Shown here piece after piece: positions 13,593 through 25,620 of a DNA stretch of 64,000 nucleotides. How positions within the stretch are numbered: the first letter of the stretch is position 1; each line of letters opens with the position of its first letter. This stretch comes from Mytilus californianus. Taxonomy: Eukaryota; Mollusca; Bivalvia; Mytilida; Mytilidae. The notes under the pieces are model-generated. The model saw only the letters and a program-made list of their open reading frames with translations. It had not been told where the DNA came from and ran no database searches. The stretch is taken from positions 96,415,285 to 96,479,284 of the forward strand of contig NW_026262734.1 in the NCBI RefSeq assembly GCF_021869535.1, written 5' to 3'. Both the position numbers and the translations under genes were made by a program.

Positions 13593-15132
13593 ACAAGAGT
13601 GCACACGCTGAAATGTCTCGCCTTCTTTACTAATCATTGATATTATGTTGATTGTCCTAAATATAAAGCTTTATTACAACTGTCACATAAACTTAACATT
13701 AACCAAGTAAACTAAACATTGACCAATGAACCATGAAAATGAGGTCAAGGTCAGATGAACCATCGTAGGCAGGCATGTACAGCTAAAAATTCTTCCATAC
13801 AACAAATATAGTTGACCTATTGCTTATAGTTTAAGAAAAACAGACCAAAACACAAAAACTTAACACGGAGCAATGAACCTTGAAAAATGAGGTCAAGGTC
13901 AAATAAAACCTGCGTGACTGCCAAATAAATCATAAAATATTTCCATACACCAAATATAGTTGAACTATTGCATATATAGTATTTGAAAAAAAGACCAAAA
14001 CTCAAAAACTTAACTTTGACCACTGAACCATGAAAATGAGGTCAAGGTCAGATGACACCTGCCCGCTAGACATGTACACCTTACAATCATTCCATACACC
14101 AAATAAAGTAGACCTATGGCATACAGTATAGGAAAAACAGACCAAAACACAAAAACTTAACTATAACCACTGAACCATGAAAATGAGGTCAAGGTCAGAT
14201 GACACCTGCCAGTTGGACATGTACACCTTACAGTCCTTCCATACACCGAATATACCAGACCTATTGCTTATAGTATCTGAGATATGGACCAGACCACCAA
14301 AACTTAACCTTGTTCACTGATCCATGAAATGAGGTCGAGGTCAAGTGAAAACTGTCTTGACGGGCATGAGGACCTTGCAAGGTACGCACATACCAAATAT
14401 AGTTGAACTATTGCATATAGTATTAGAAAAAAAGACCAAAACTCAAAAACTTAACTTTGACCACTGAACCATGAAAATGAGGTCAAGGTCAGATGACACC
14501 TGCCCGCTAAACATGTACACCTTACAATCATTCCATACACCAAATATAGTAGACCTATGGCATACAGTATAAGAAAAACAGACCAAAACGCAAAAACTTA
14601 ACTATAACCACTGAACCATGAAAATGAGGTCAAGGTCAGATGACACCTGCCAGTTGGACATGTACACCTTACAGTCCTTCCATACACCGAATATACTAGA
14701 CCTATTGCTTATAGTATCTGAGATATGGACTTGACCACCAAAACTTAACCTTGTTCACTGATCCATGAAATGAGGTCGAGGTCAAGTGAAAACTGTCTGA
14801 CGGGCATGAGGACCTTGCAAGGTACGCACATACCAAATATAGTTATCCTATTACTTATAATAAGAGAGAATCTAACATTACAAAAAATCTTAACTTTTTT
14901 TTCAAGTAGTCACTGAACCATGAAAATCAGGTCAAGGACATTGGACATGTGACTGATGGAAACTTCGTAACATGAGGCATCCATATACAAAGTATGAAGT
15001 ATCCAGACCTTCCACCTTCTAAAATATAAAGCTTTTAAGAAGTTAGCTAACGCCGCCGCTGCCGTAGCCGCCGCCGGATCACTATCCCTATGTCGAGCTT
15101 TCTGCGACAAAAGTCGCAGGCTCGACAAAAAA
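13593..15132 (+). mobile_element. Helitron-like (pearl-type) element with nine ~147-bp core units, family 1
   Basis: The 5' end reads CAAGAGTGCA...GCTGAAATGTCTCGCC and can form a short hairpin. The core has nine tandem units marked by GAGGTCAAGGTCA or variants at 13741, 13889, 14039, 14185, 14331, 14479, 14626, 14772 and 14929 (spacing 146-157 bp). Units at 14039/14185/14331 recur nearly unchanged as 14479/14626/14772, a three-unit higher-order repeat of about 440 bp. The 3' end is a GCC-rich stretch (15050-15078), then the TCGACAAAA-type hairpin and terminal GGCTCGACAAAAA. No protein is encoded. The architecture is that of non-autonomous Helentron-like elements of bivalves. Confidence 0.75.
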
Positions 15133-17498
15133 CCAGTTCAGTAGCCATAAGCATAACATAAATTATATCCAAGACAATATTGGAATTGAGCAGTATTACC
15201 CATGGGTTTTAATGGAAAAAAGAAAAAGAAATTTTGAAATTAAAAATACAAGTTAACCTACAACTTCCAACTTGTTGAAAATGGAGAATCTTTACACAAT
15301 TTTTTTTTTGTTTTCTTTTTTTTATAAAAAATTATAAACATTTTCTCAAACATACACAAAAATTGTCTGAATTACATTCTTTTCTGTTACAGTTAAATCA
15401 AACAATCATATTATGCAGCCACAGCTACCTGAAAAGAAATAAACATCTGTCAAAACTATATAAAAATGTGAACAATAAAGGATACAATTATGATGCATAT
15501 ATAGCAATCCTTTTGCTTTGTTTTAAAGTGATGTGTGGCAAAATTTTTAACTACCAATCTTTTTTAGCCAAAACAAGGATGAAAAACAAGTTGTTAGTTG
15601 ATGTCTGAAAAATTTGTTTTTCATTTAATGTTTTTTATATATCAGACCATTGGTTTTCTTGTTTCACCTTTTGTCATGTCAGGGCCTTTTATAACTTACT
15701 ATAAAGTATATGTTTTTGCTCATTGTTGAAGGCTGTACAGTGACCTTTGTTGCTAACATCAATGTTATTTAATCAGATTGACAGTTGTCTCATTGACAAT
15801 CATACCACATCTCCTTTATTTTAATATATGGAGACAATTTAAGATAACAAAAAAAACATTAGATTTCCTAATCTAATAACTTTTGACTTCCCTTATATAT
15901 CTTTATACTTCCTTTCAGATTATATATTCAATTACAACTAAAGAAAACATTAAAATGTAAGATCTCCATCTGTGCATAATAAAAATCTTGGGCATTAACA
16001 TGCTCTTGGATGAATAGTTCATAAATCTTTGTATTGGTTCTTACCATAAAAGTCAGCTCCAATGGCCATTCCCAGCCTCAATCCTTATGGACAAGCTGTG
16101 ATGCTAACCTGAAATATAAAATGCATAGTCATTAAAAATTCTTTAAAATTATCAAGTGTTGGTATACTGTATGTATATTAAATAGAAATAGTCCATAAAT
16201 GTGAAATAGACATTGAGAACATATGGATTGGACAGCAATCCAACAACCCAACAAAGTTTTACATAAACAATTCAGGTCCTTAACTTTACTCATATAATGT
16301 TACTGATAGAATAATATGAGTAGACTTCTGGACAAACTCTTAATCTTCAAACCTAGAGGACCTAATTTTCCAAAATAAAACACTTGCGATTTTTTTTCAA
16401 AAACAAGAATAACCTACTGGTACTTACCTATGTATTAGCTGTATTAGACCACCAAGTCTTATTCCCACACCATGAAAACATGTCACAGAAAGAACCTAAA
16501 AAGAAATTATAATTGACACATTATATATTTTATAAATTCAAAATTTCTCTATAACTGGTAACCTTAAATTTACTAAATATTGTTCTGATTTCTTACTACA
16601 TGTACACAATAAAACATCGACACCAGTTTGTTAAATTAATATCAAAGATGGAAAATATGTAAAAATAAGTCAAAGGGTTTTTTGAATTTAACTGCACGAA
16701 AATCATTTGCATATTTACAGAGTTATCTCCCATTGAATGATACATCTTGCTGTTTATTGTACTTGTCTCCCCTTGAAGTTTTATGCCTATCTCAGGATTT
16801 TAGAAGAAATTTTGTTCAGGTACCTTTTACTTCATCAAGGGTGTTTTGCATGCAGAAGATCCAAAGGGTGCTGCTGTCTGTTGTCTTAATATGCACTTTT
16901 TATGAAATATTTCTACAGAATGTTTATGATTTGTGTGGCTTAAATAAACTTACCTTCTTATTTTCTTGGTAATGCCTCAGACTTGGTTTAAGATTTAATT
17001 GACCATCTTCCTAAGAGCTGCTCTCCTGGCTGCCAAAGTGGCTCTCCTCATTATTTATTTTCAATCTATTTTGTTTCCATTTGTTTTTAGAAAATAAAGT
17101 TATGCACAATGTATATATAAAATATCAGATGCACTTTCAATGAACAACCTTTTTTTGAAAATTTCACCAAATTATTTTTAGTGACCCAAGATTTCTCCCA
17201 CCCTACATATCTATTATCTAGAGCTCTGCTTATTTTTTTTAAATGACAGAGCTCTAAATAATAGGAAAAATTCGCTAGTAAACATCTGATATTGCAAAAA
17301 AAAGCTACACTGAGGGAATTTCAAGTATGCAGGGTTTAACAGGGGTATAATAAATTACTTCCCTTTGACATAACTTTCACCCTGTTAGGAATCCACATTC
17401 TTGTCATATTTAACAAAAACAAAAAATATAATTAAAATTAAAAAAATATAGTTTAATAATAGAAATCCAACACTTTTCAATAACATATTTAGTGCTGA
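15133..17498. repeat. Locus copy A, continued; no gene recognised
   Basis: This stretch matches downstream DNA in order. 15255-15310 and 15363-15400 match 18030-18150. 15640-15820 (a dispersed repeat ending in CAATCATACCACATCTCC) matches 21955-22120. 15890-16500 matches 22210-22840. 16960-17040 matches 23580-23665. From 17115 onward copy B starts, matching 12930 onward. Minus-strand segments 16045-16108 and 16428-16495 look like exons by their AG/GT borders but carry stop codons, so I do not call a gene. Confidence 0.65.
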
Positions 17499-17752
17499 TG
17501 GGGTCATGGGAGCCGAGTGGTTCAAGTAGTTCAACTACTGTCTCACTAGCCTGTCAACTCTGAGAACCCTCACATGGTAATCTTAATTGACTAGAGTTGC
17601 CAGTTTTCCTGTTGAAGGTGATGTTTTCTATTTTCTGTAGGCACTCTGGCTGTCTCAACAAATAAAATCAGGCAGCCAAGATATAGCAAATCGTGCTGAA
17701 AGTGGTGTTAAACACCAAAAATCAATCAATCTACTTTCATCTCAATCAATCT
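17499..17752 (+). mobile_element. tRNA-derived SINE
   Basis: The head resembles a type II (Leu/Ser-like) tRNA: GGGAGCCGAGTGGTTCAAG gives an A-box-like GAGTGGTTCAAG, followed by a degraded B-box region near 17560. A central conserved part (GGCACTCTGGCTGTCTCAAC) and the 3' part AAAGTGGTGTTAAACACC follow. It ends in ATCAATCAAT repeats. This is the usual head, central domain and tail of invertebrate tRNA SINEs. It is absent from the matching place in copy A, so it inserted after the duplication. Confidence 0.75.
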
Positions 17753-18247
17753 AGTTTTTGTTCTTTAACATAATGCTTCTTGTAAAATATTCTTAAAAGT
17801 ATTATGCTTTGTTACAAACTCAGCTAAAAATAACAAAAAGGTGGAAAAATATATATATAACAATTTGCAAAAAATACATTTCAATAAAATAACATTTTTT
17901 TCTTTTTCTTTTTTTTTTCTTTCTTCTTTTTTTTAGATTCTCCATTCTTAAACTACTGGAAGTGTTTTAACTAGACATGAGTATTAATGTAAAATAGAAA
18001 GAAATTTTAGAAATTTCAAATACAATTAAGTTAACCTTCAACTTCCAATCTTGTTGAAAATGGAGAATCTTTACAGATTTTTTTTTTTTGTCAAAAATTA
18101 TAAACGTTTCCTCAAACTTACACAAAAATTGTCTGAATTACATTCTTTACTGTTACAGTTATATCACACAACCATTTTATGCAGCCACTGGGAGTTACCT
18201 GAAAAAGAAACATACATTCTTAAAAGTGTCTGTCAAAACATAATAAA

Positions 18248-19370
18248 CAGCTGCGCCATGAGCGCATGATACGCCCGTCGTCTTGTGTGTGAATTTTATT
18301 CAATAATCATAAATAGTTTCTGACATACGGCGCGACATGCGAAAACCCCCCTTTTTTTTACAAAAAACTCAATATCTCTAAAATAAAATTTTGAATCAAA
18401 ACCAAAAAGTATACAGATCTTTAAATTAATATAACTAAGAAGTGTGTAAAATGTTAAGCAATAATCATAAATTGTTTTTGAGATACGGCGCGACATGTGA
18501 GAACCCCCCTTTTTAAAAAAAAAAATCAATATCTCTAAAATAAAATTTTGAATCAAAACCAAAAAGTATACAGATCTTTAGATTAATATAACTAAGAAGT
18601 GTGTAAAATTTTAAGCAATAATCATAAAATCATTTTTGATATACGGCGCGACATGTGAAAAAACCCTCCCCCTTTTTTTACAAAATACTCAATAACTCAA
18701 AAATAAAATTTTGAATCATCACCAAAAAGTATACAGATCTTTAGATTAATATAACTAAGAAGTGTGTAAAATGTTAAGCAATAATCATAAATCGTTTTTG
18801 AGATATGGTGCGACATGTGAAAACCCCCTTTTTAAAAAAAAAAATCAATATCTCTAAAATAAAATTTTGAATCAAAACCAAAAAGTATACAGATCTTTAG
18901 ATTAATATAACTAAGAAGTGTGTAAAATTTTCAGCAATAATCATAAAATCATTTTTGATATACGGCGCGACATGTGAAAAAACCCTCCCCCTTTTTTTAC
19001 AAAATACTCAATAACTCAAAAATAAAATTTTGAATCATCACCAAAAAGTATACAGATCTTAAGATTAATATAACTAAGAAGTGTGTAAAGTTTTAAGCAA
19101 TAATCATAAATTGTTTTTGAGATACGGCGCGACATGTGAAAAAAAACACACACCTGTTTTAGTTACTAAGTCCTGTAACTCAAAAAGTTTTAATCTTATT
19201 TTCACCAAAAAGTATACAGATTGTTTGACCATCATAAGAAACAACTATGTTAAGTTTCATGAAATTTGGATAAGTCGTTCTCAAGTTACGGTGTGCCAGA
19301 CAGACAGACGGACAGACGACATTTGTATACCATAATACGTCCCGTCAAAATTTTGACGGGCGTATAAAAA
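18248..19370 (+). mobile_element. Helitron-like element with six ~160-bp units, family 3
   Basis: The 5' hairpin TGCGCCATGAGCGCA is followed by ATACGCCCGTC. Six core units carry TACGGCGCGACATG at 18327, 18485, 18643, 18805 (variant), 18962 and 19124. Units 2 and 4 are alike, as are 3 and 5, so the core is a dimeric higher-order repeat of about 320 bp. It ends with GACA repeats (19299-19320) and a near-perfect 31-nt hairpin at 19335-19365. The outer arm of that hairpin, GACGGGCGTAT, is the exact reverse complement of the 5' motif. Five As follow. Confidence 0.75.
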
Positions 19371-20560
19371 TTCAAACAATACTTAGTCAAAACATGAAAA
19401 TTCAAACAATATTTAGTCAAAACATGAAAATTCAAACAATATCTAGTGCAAAATAATAATTAACTGGGCATTACAATTATGATACATATAAGATTTCAGA
19501 ATCTTTTACTTTGTTTTAAAGTGATTTGTTGACAAATTCTAAATTAGATGTCTTTATTGGCAAAAACATTTTTCTTTTTTCACATATGGTTTTATTGTAT
19601 TGTTACAGGCAGGCGAGTCGGGGTCATGTGTACTTTTTTTCGGTGTTGATTATAGAAAGTGTTCTTCTAGATAGTCTTGTTTTAAGTGTAATTGGTTCCA
19701 CTAGATAGTCTTGTTTTAAGTGTAGTTGGTTGAATCCAGCATAATCATATATATAAACGAATCCAGCGTAAAAGAATGACTAGTATTCTTGTCCTGTATG
19801 TATTTATCTCTGACAATAAATAACTCGTATAACAGCAATAATATAGTTAGTATAAATTAAAAGAGTAAGATGCTGGCCTTCCGAACCTCATAAGCAACTT
19901 AATTAATATAGATATTTGCAAGACTTTATCATAATCAATCATACGAATTCTATAATGAGAGAATGAAATATACTTATTTCATTTAATTACGAATATATAA
20001 GGTTGTTAACGTAATGGGATATTGTAGCTATAGGTACATCTTTAAGGGTCATATTTGCCGAAAAACTACTACTAGAAATTATTAACATTGAACTGGTTCC
20101 GCATTTTGTCTAACATGGTGTGACTTCCTGTTGAAGACCTACATAAGCGGGAATATTTGTAAAATCTATGAGTAAGGTTTTGGTTCAATATTTTGAAAGA
20201 TGATCAAAGATTAATAGTAGCTTAAAATAGAACTTGAAATGCATAGCTTATGGTAAAATAACTTTGTATTGAAATGCATCCTGTACCTAGCTAGATTTAT
20301 TGACTCAAAGATTTATTTAGAAGTTCTGTTCACCTTGACAGCCATATACGATATAGCGTAGTACTAGTGCGATGCTGTATTAATACTTGAAGGTGAGATT
20401 CATGCACCACTCACAGAACTGAAAGGCTACTATAACTTGGAAATGCTAACAAAAACTCTTGACTCGTGAGACAAAATGTCGTTTTAAATCCATAAAACTG
20501 TGGAAGTTTACCCTTATTTCAAAAGGACAAATTACATATTAAATATAAACATATAGATTT
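19371..20560. other. Copy B interior, no gene seen
   Basis: A short direct repeat (ATGAAAATTCAAACAATA...) occurs three times at 19371-19443. 19470-19530 matches copy A near 15487-15540. The tandem phrase TAGTCTTGTTTTAAGTGTA occurs at 19671 and 19706. The rest is AT-rich with no recognised feature. Confidence 0.5.
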
Positions 20561-20709
20561 CACCACTGCAACAAGTGTGTTACGATATTTCTCCACTCGA
20601 GACAGTTAAATTTTAATATTTAAAGCGTGAAGCTTGCCGAGCTTTTTAAATACTTTAAATTTAACTGTTGAGAGTGGAGAAATATCGTAATACACGAGTT
20701 ATAGTGGTG
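20561..20709. mobile_element. Foldback hairpin element, arms about 65 bp
   Basis: CACCACTGCAACAAGTGTGT at the left pairs with the reverse complement of ACACGAGTTATAGTGGTG at the right. Matching continues inward through CGATATTTCTCCACTC / GAGTGGAGAAATATCG to a centre near 20635 (CTTGCCGAG). The arms are imperfect, so the DNA is an old palindrome rather than an assembly fold. Related GAGAAATAT sequence continues to about 20940, so the element may be larger. No protein is encoded. Confidence 0.7.
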
Positions 20710-21548
20710 GAATCTGCTTCTCTAATGATTTTTATCATTCCTTTTTCAAAGATGGTCAGAAAGTTGTGTTCTTTATATGTGACGTCACCAGGCATGGTCG
20801 CCTTTTTTCATGACGTCACAATAGGAAATTCAGAAGAAACCAAGAAAATTTAACGTCATAATTAAATTTCGACCAATCATTTGCCGAGAACAGATATTTC
20901 TCTAGTGAGGAGAAATATTTTTCTCACACCGATCAAGAAATGTGAAAATACCACAAAAATTAGAGAAATTAAAATTCCATACTCGTAGCCTTATCACCTA
21001 CATTTCTATATGATGTCATTGAAAGTTCCTTAACAGCGCTTGACAAAAATGTAATTATTGTAACTATAACATATTATTCAGTACCCTTAAAAACAAAACG
21101 AAGGCCAGCAAGTAATTTGATCATATCTCAACAATACTATATACAAATTATTACAATTTTATAGAGAAAGTACTGTTTCCCCGGAAGTGACCATTCATTG
21201 AAATGGTGACTTCTAGTACAGAAACAAGCACTTGCCAGGATGAAATTTAAATAGAAATCTACCCCAAAAATGTGTCAAATAAAGTTCAGAATGAATAAAT
21301 ATGGAACCACAATCATGTTTTATAAACCCAATACCCCTGAGAGAGTGAAATTAATGTGGACTCGTGAAAATCTTAATCAAAGTGCCTGCTCACAGACAGT
21401 TAAATTTTACTGCTATAACAACTTTGTCAATTTGATAGATATTATGTTATGTTTCATGATTACTACTAAAAATGGTACAAGTTATGAATTATTCCATTTG
21501 ATCCCCATAATTCAAGTTTGTCAAAGCTATCTTAGTGCATAACAATAA
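20710..21548. other. No gene recognised
   Basis: Two TGACGTCA sites lie at about 20779 and 20812; this is the cAMP-response/AP-1-type palindrome, with no promoter evidence around it. 20900-20920 repeats the GAGAAATATTT phrase of the foldback element next door. The open frame at 21270-21542 has no recognisable domain. Confidence 0.4.
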
Positions 21549-21851
21549 TGTGTCCATAGTACACAGATACCCCACTCGCACTATCATTTTCTATGTTCAG
21601 TGGACCGTGAAATTGGAGTCAAAACTCTAATAATGGCATTAAAATTAGAAAGATCATATCATAGGGTACAAGTTTCAACACATGTTCAAGTTGATTGGAC
21701 TTCCAACTTCATCAAAAACTACCTTGACCAAAAAATTTTAACCTGAAGTGACCAAAAACTTTAACCTGATACGGGACAGGCCGACGAACAGAAAGACGAA
21801 CAAACAACGCACAGGCCGAAAAACATAATGCCCCTTGATGGGGCATAAAAA
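21549..21851 (+). mobile_element. Helitron-like short element, family 4, copy 1
   Basis: The 5' hairpin TGTGTCCATAGTACACA is followed by GATACCCCACTCGC. It has a single body unit and a 3' hairpin ATGCCCC-ttgat-GGGGCAT, then AAAA. A second copy lies at 24705-24974. Confidence 0.75.
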
Positions 21852-23879
21852 TCAACTAAGACTTATTTTTCAGGTTTACAGATATTGATCCCAATAAATT
21901 TTGAAGTATCAAATGTGATGTTTCTTTATCCCTATTGGAATACCCATCTATAACAGTATATTAGGCCATTGCTTCTCTTGTTTGTCATGTTGGACCTTTC
22001 ATAGCTAACTATACTGTATAGGTTTTGCTCATTGTTGAAGGCATTGGTGACATTTATTTGCTTACATCATCATTTGGTCTCTGGTTGATAAATGTCTCAT
22101 TGGCATACATACCACATCTCCGTATTTGTATATACATTGTACATGTATTTGGGAACAGCTTTAGATAACAAAAAAAAAAAGAAATCATAAGATTTCTTAT
22201 AATTTTGACTTCCCTTATATATCTTGATACCTCCTTCCAGATTATATATTCAATTATAATTAAAGAAAACATTAAAATGTAAGATCTACGTCTGTGTAAA
22301 ATAAAAATCTAGGGTATTATCTAACATGCTCTTGGATGAATAGTTCATAAATCTTTGTATTGGTTCTTACCATAATAGTCAGCTCCAATGGCCATTCCCA
22401 GCCTCAATCCTTATGGACAAGCTGTGATGCTAACCTAAAATATTAAATGCTTAGTCATTAAAAATTGTTTAAAAGGATCACTGTTGGTATACTGTATATA
22501 TATTAAATAGAAATAGTCTATAAATATGTAATAGATGTTGAGAACAAATCCAATATACAGCAATCCAACAACCCCAACAAACTTCTATGTAAAAAATTCA
22601 GATCTTTAAATTTACTCCTTTAATGGTACTGATAAAAGAATGGGTAGACTTCTTACCAAACTCTTATAAACTTTCATGCTTAGAGCACATGCTATTTCCA
22701 AATACTTTTTATAATAATTTTATTTTTTTTTCAAACAGGAATAACATACTGGTACCTACCTTCATATTAGCTGTATAACACCAACAAGCCTTATTCCCAC
22801 ACCATGAAAACATGTCACAGAAGAACCTAAAAAGAATTTAAAATAGACACATTATATATTTTATAAATCCATTTCTTTGTCAACCTTGCTATGATTTTCT
22901 TACATGTACAAAATAGTATAACATCAAAACCAGTTTGTAAAATAAACTGATGACATAGAGATATGTCTCACCTGTCAGTAGAAAATTAAAGAAAGACAAT
23001 CTGATTGACAGCAACATTCCTAATTATGTCGCTGTACCCTGACCTAGGGGGCAGGGCCTCAAAATGGTTGTCAAACTGATATGACTGATAGTAATGCAAC
23101 TTTATACAAAATATCATTGATCTATCACAAGTAATCCTATCAGACTTAAACAGAAAACTTAACATTGAAAATTGCTAATTAAATCATTCCCTGGATCAGG
23201 ACCTAGGGGGCAGGGCCTCAGAAAACTTGGCACTTGTTTATGCCTTGGCAGTCACTGCCAATGCCGCTGGAAAAGCAACATGTCTCCCTTTTCGTGATTT
23301 TCTACGCAGACAAGAATTCAATACAAAAGATGGAAAAACAAAAAAATAAGTCAAAAGGTTTTGTTTACAACTTAACTGCACAAAAATCCTGGGTATATTT
23401 TACAGAATTATCTCCTTTTGAATGAACAAATCTTGCTGTTAACTGTACTTGTCTCCCCTTGAAATTGTATTCATATCTCAGAATTTGCTACCGATATTTT
23501 GATAGAAATCTTGTTCATTTATCTGGTGCTGTCTGTTGTCTTTATATGCATGTTTTATCAAATCTTGTAGAGAATGTATAGAAACTTGCCTTCTTATTTT
23601 CTTGGCAAGGCCTCAGACTTGGTTGAAGATCTATTTAACCATCTTCCTTGGAGCTGCTACCGTGGCTGCTTTTGTGTTTTTCATAGGTTTTTATGCTAAT
23701 CAGTTCACTGAACCCATTCAATCAAATAAATGAAATGTCCTTTCTATTGTATTTACTAAAATATACAATAGTCACCAGAATGTTCCAAGGCATCTCACAT
23801 TTTTTTTCCAATTGTGGCAACTGAAGTAATCCTCGATGTAAAATACAAATAATTTATTAAATTCATTGATGAAATACTG
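21852..23879. repeat. Locus copy B, distal part
   Basis: 21955-22125 is the dispersed CATTGTTGAAGGC...CATACCACATCTCC repeat also seen at 15640-15820. 22210-22840 matches copy A at 15890-16500, including the exon-like segments (22371-22434, 22760-22826). 22900-23240 holds two copies of GACCTAGGGGGCAGGGCCTC about 160 bp apart. 23580-23665 matches copy A at 16960-17040. The plus-strand frame 23536-23733 would encode a hydrophobic helix near its end, but the matching DNA in copy A is interrupted, so I do not call a gene. Confidence 0.6.
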
Positions 23880-24704
23880 TAAAAATACCAGATGTGCTTT
23901 TAAACCATTATCTTGTATTTTGAAAATTTACCAAATGTTTTAGGTACCCCACAATTCTTCCACCCATTAAAAGTATTATTTAGAACTATGTTTACATTTT
24001 TTTTTTACAGAGCTCTCAATAATAGCTTTTATATTAATTACCAGACATCTGATATGTAAATACTTGTACAATGTAATAAAAAAGTACAGTATAGCAATTG
24101 CATAACACCTATAAATCACCAATTTTTTTTTAATATTTTGAAGCATATAGATTAATAGAATACCCCTTATTAAGTAAGTTCCATAGATATGGGTAAAAAA
24201 TGTTACCTTCTTTTGAAATTTTGAAGTCCCAAGATGGGAAAAATGGGAAAAAATTATCAAAAATCTCCAAAGTACTAAGTGCACAACTTAAATATTTGTG
24301 CAATGAATGTGTGAAGTTTCAAAAATCTAGATATTGGTACCATCTTTGTAAATTTTGATAATAGAAAAATAATCAAGTTCACAAATTTTAGAAAAATGGG
24401 GAAAAATTCCTCAGGCAATTCCATATTTGCAGGTACACAGCCAATTTCATCATGTGTGCAATCTTTCTGTGAAGTTTCCTGTTACAAAAAAAAACCCACT
24501 GAAATAAAAAATACAAATATGACGCAAAATGGTACTATGAAGTATGTAATCTTTAAATTAAGAAAAAAAATTAGTAATAAAAATTAACTCAAAGAAATGA
24601 ATAAATACTGATTCTTTGTAATAATTTTTTTCTTCAAAATTCAAATTGCACGTGATACTTCAATAAATTTGTTTTTTAAACTATTATACTTGAAAGAACA
24701 GGAA
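23880..24704. repeat. Locus copy C, start only
   Basis: 23880-24030 matches the beginnings of copies A (12930) and B (17115): ACCAGATGTGCTTT, then TTCTTCCACCC and an AGAGCTC phrase. After that the sequence diverges. 24200-24440 has an internally repeated GGGAAAAAT...AAATTTTGA pattern. No gene. Confidence 0.55.
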
Positions 24705-24974
24705 TGTGTCCATAGTACACGGATGCCCCACTCGCACTATCATTTTCTATGTTCAGTGGACCATGAAATTGGGGTCAAAACTCTAATTTGGCATTAAAAT
24801 TAGGAAGATCATATCATAGGGAATATGTGTACTAAGTTTCAAGTTGACTGGACTTCAACTTCATCAAAAACTACCTTGACCAAAAACTTTAACCTGAAGC
24901 GGGACAGAGGGACGAACGGACGGATAGACCGAAAAACATAATGCCCCTCTACTATTGTAGGTGGGGCATAAAAA
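24705..24974 (+). mobile_element. Helitron-like short element, family 4, copy 2
   Basis: It has the same 5' hairpin (TGTGTCCATAGTACACG, then GATGCCCCACTCGC) and 3' ending (ATGCCCC loop GGGGCATAAAA) as 21549-21851. Here the 5' motif ATGCCCC and the 3' arm GGGGCAT are exact reverse complements. Confidence 0.75.
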
Positions 24975-25620
24975 TAGTTCCAAAATTTACAATTAAAAAA
25001 AGTGATGTTTTTGTTCCAAAATTATGTTTGATAGCATATTGGTTGGTGATATCAAAATTTGTTTTTCATAAGATTGCTTCCAATGACTTCTGTTGGCAAA
25101 GAAGGAAAATCACTGATATCTTGACATTAATAGAGATGGACTGACACGAGGTAACTCTTGGTAACCACTGGTTCCTTAAATGGATAAGTCAAAACAGAAC
25201 CAGCTGCAGTCAATATACATACTTACAGGAAACACCTCTTTTTTGCTATTGGGAAAAGAAAACTGGTTCCCAGTTAAATCTAAAATAGTCTGGTTTCCTT
25301 TAACTTCATTAAGTGATTAAATCCCTAAAATGATTCCTGTTATAATGGACTAATGGGAAACTCCTTTGAACTAATCAGGCTAATGTTGGATCCCTGTAAA
25401 AGAGTAAAGCTCTCAGATTCCTCTTTGACTGGGAACGAGTTTCAAAAAGGATCAAACTATAATAATAGCAGCAGTTATGTATCAACAATTGGGTTACTCA
25501 TTTTTTTAAAAGTATTTTATGATGGCAAGTGCTTTACTTATATATATTATAATTACCAAATTTGAAAGAGTTCAAATGGTTTGATTTCAAGGAGCAAATT
25601 AATTTATGTTGTAATTAAAC
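24975..25620. other. No gene recognised
   Basis: Phrases resembling AACTGGTTCC and GGGAACCAG recur in both directions between 25150 and 25450, a weak palindromic theme. Frames at 24941 and 25353 carry no recognisable domain. Confidence 0.35.

Noticed and set aside
13593-15132. Regular repeats resembling a CRISPR array
   Set aside because: Units are ~147 bp, contiguous and diverged, with no short identical repeats separated by unique spacers, and the DNA is clearly eukaryotic.
16045-16108. Exon-like segment on the minus strand, duplicated at 22371-22434
   Set aside because: AG and GTAAGA borders are good, but all three frames contain stops, and the conservation between copies extends into the flanks. 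At most a non-coding exon.
16428-16495. Second exon-like segment on the minus strand, duplicated at 22760-22826
   Set aside because: The copies differ by one base in length (68 against 67), which is incompatible with a shared reading frame.
20779-20819. Two TGACGTCA palindromes as a cAMP-responsive promoter
   Set aside because: No gene start, TATA box or exon nearby; probably part of the neighbouring foldback element.
23536-23733. Frame ending in a transmembrane-like helix (TIFLGAATVAAFVFFIGFYA)
   Set aside because: The homologous DNA in copy A (16950-17050) has stops in this frame, so there is no sign of selection.
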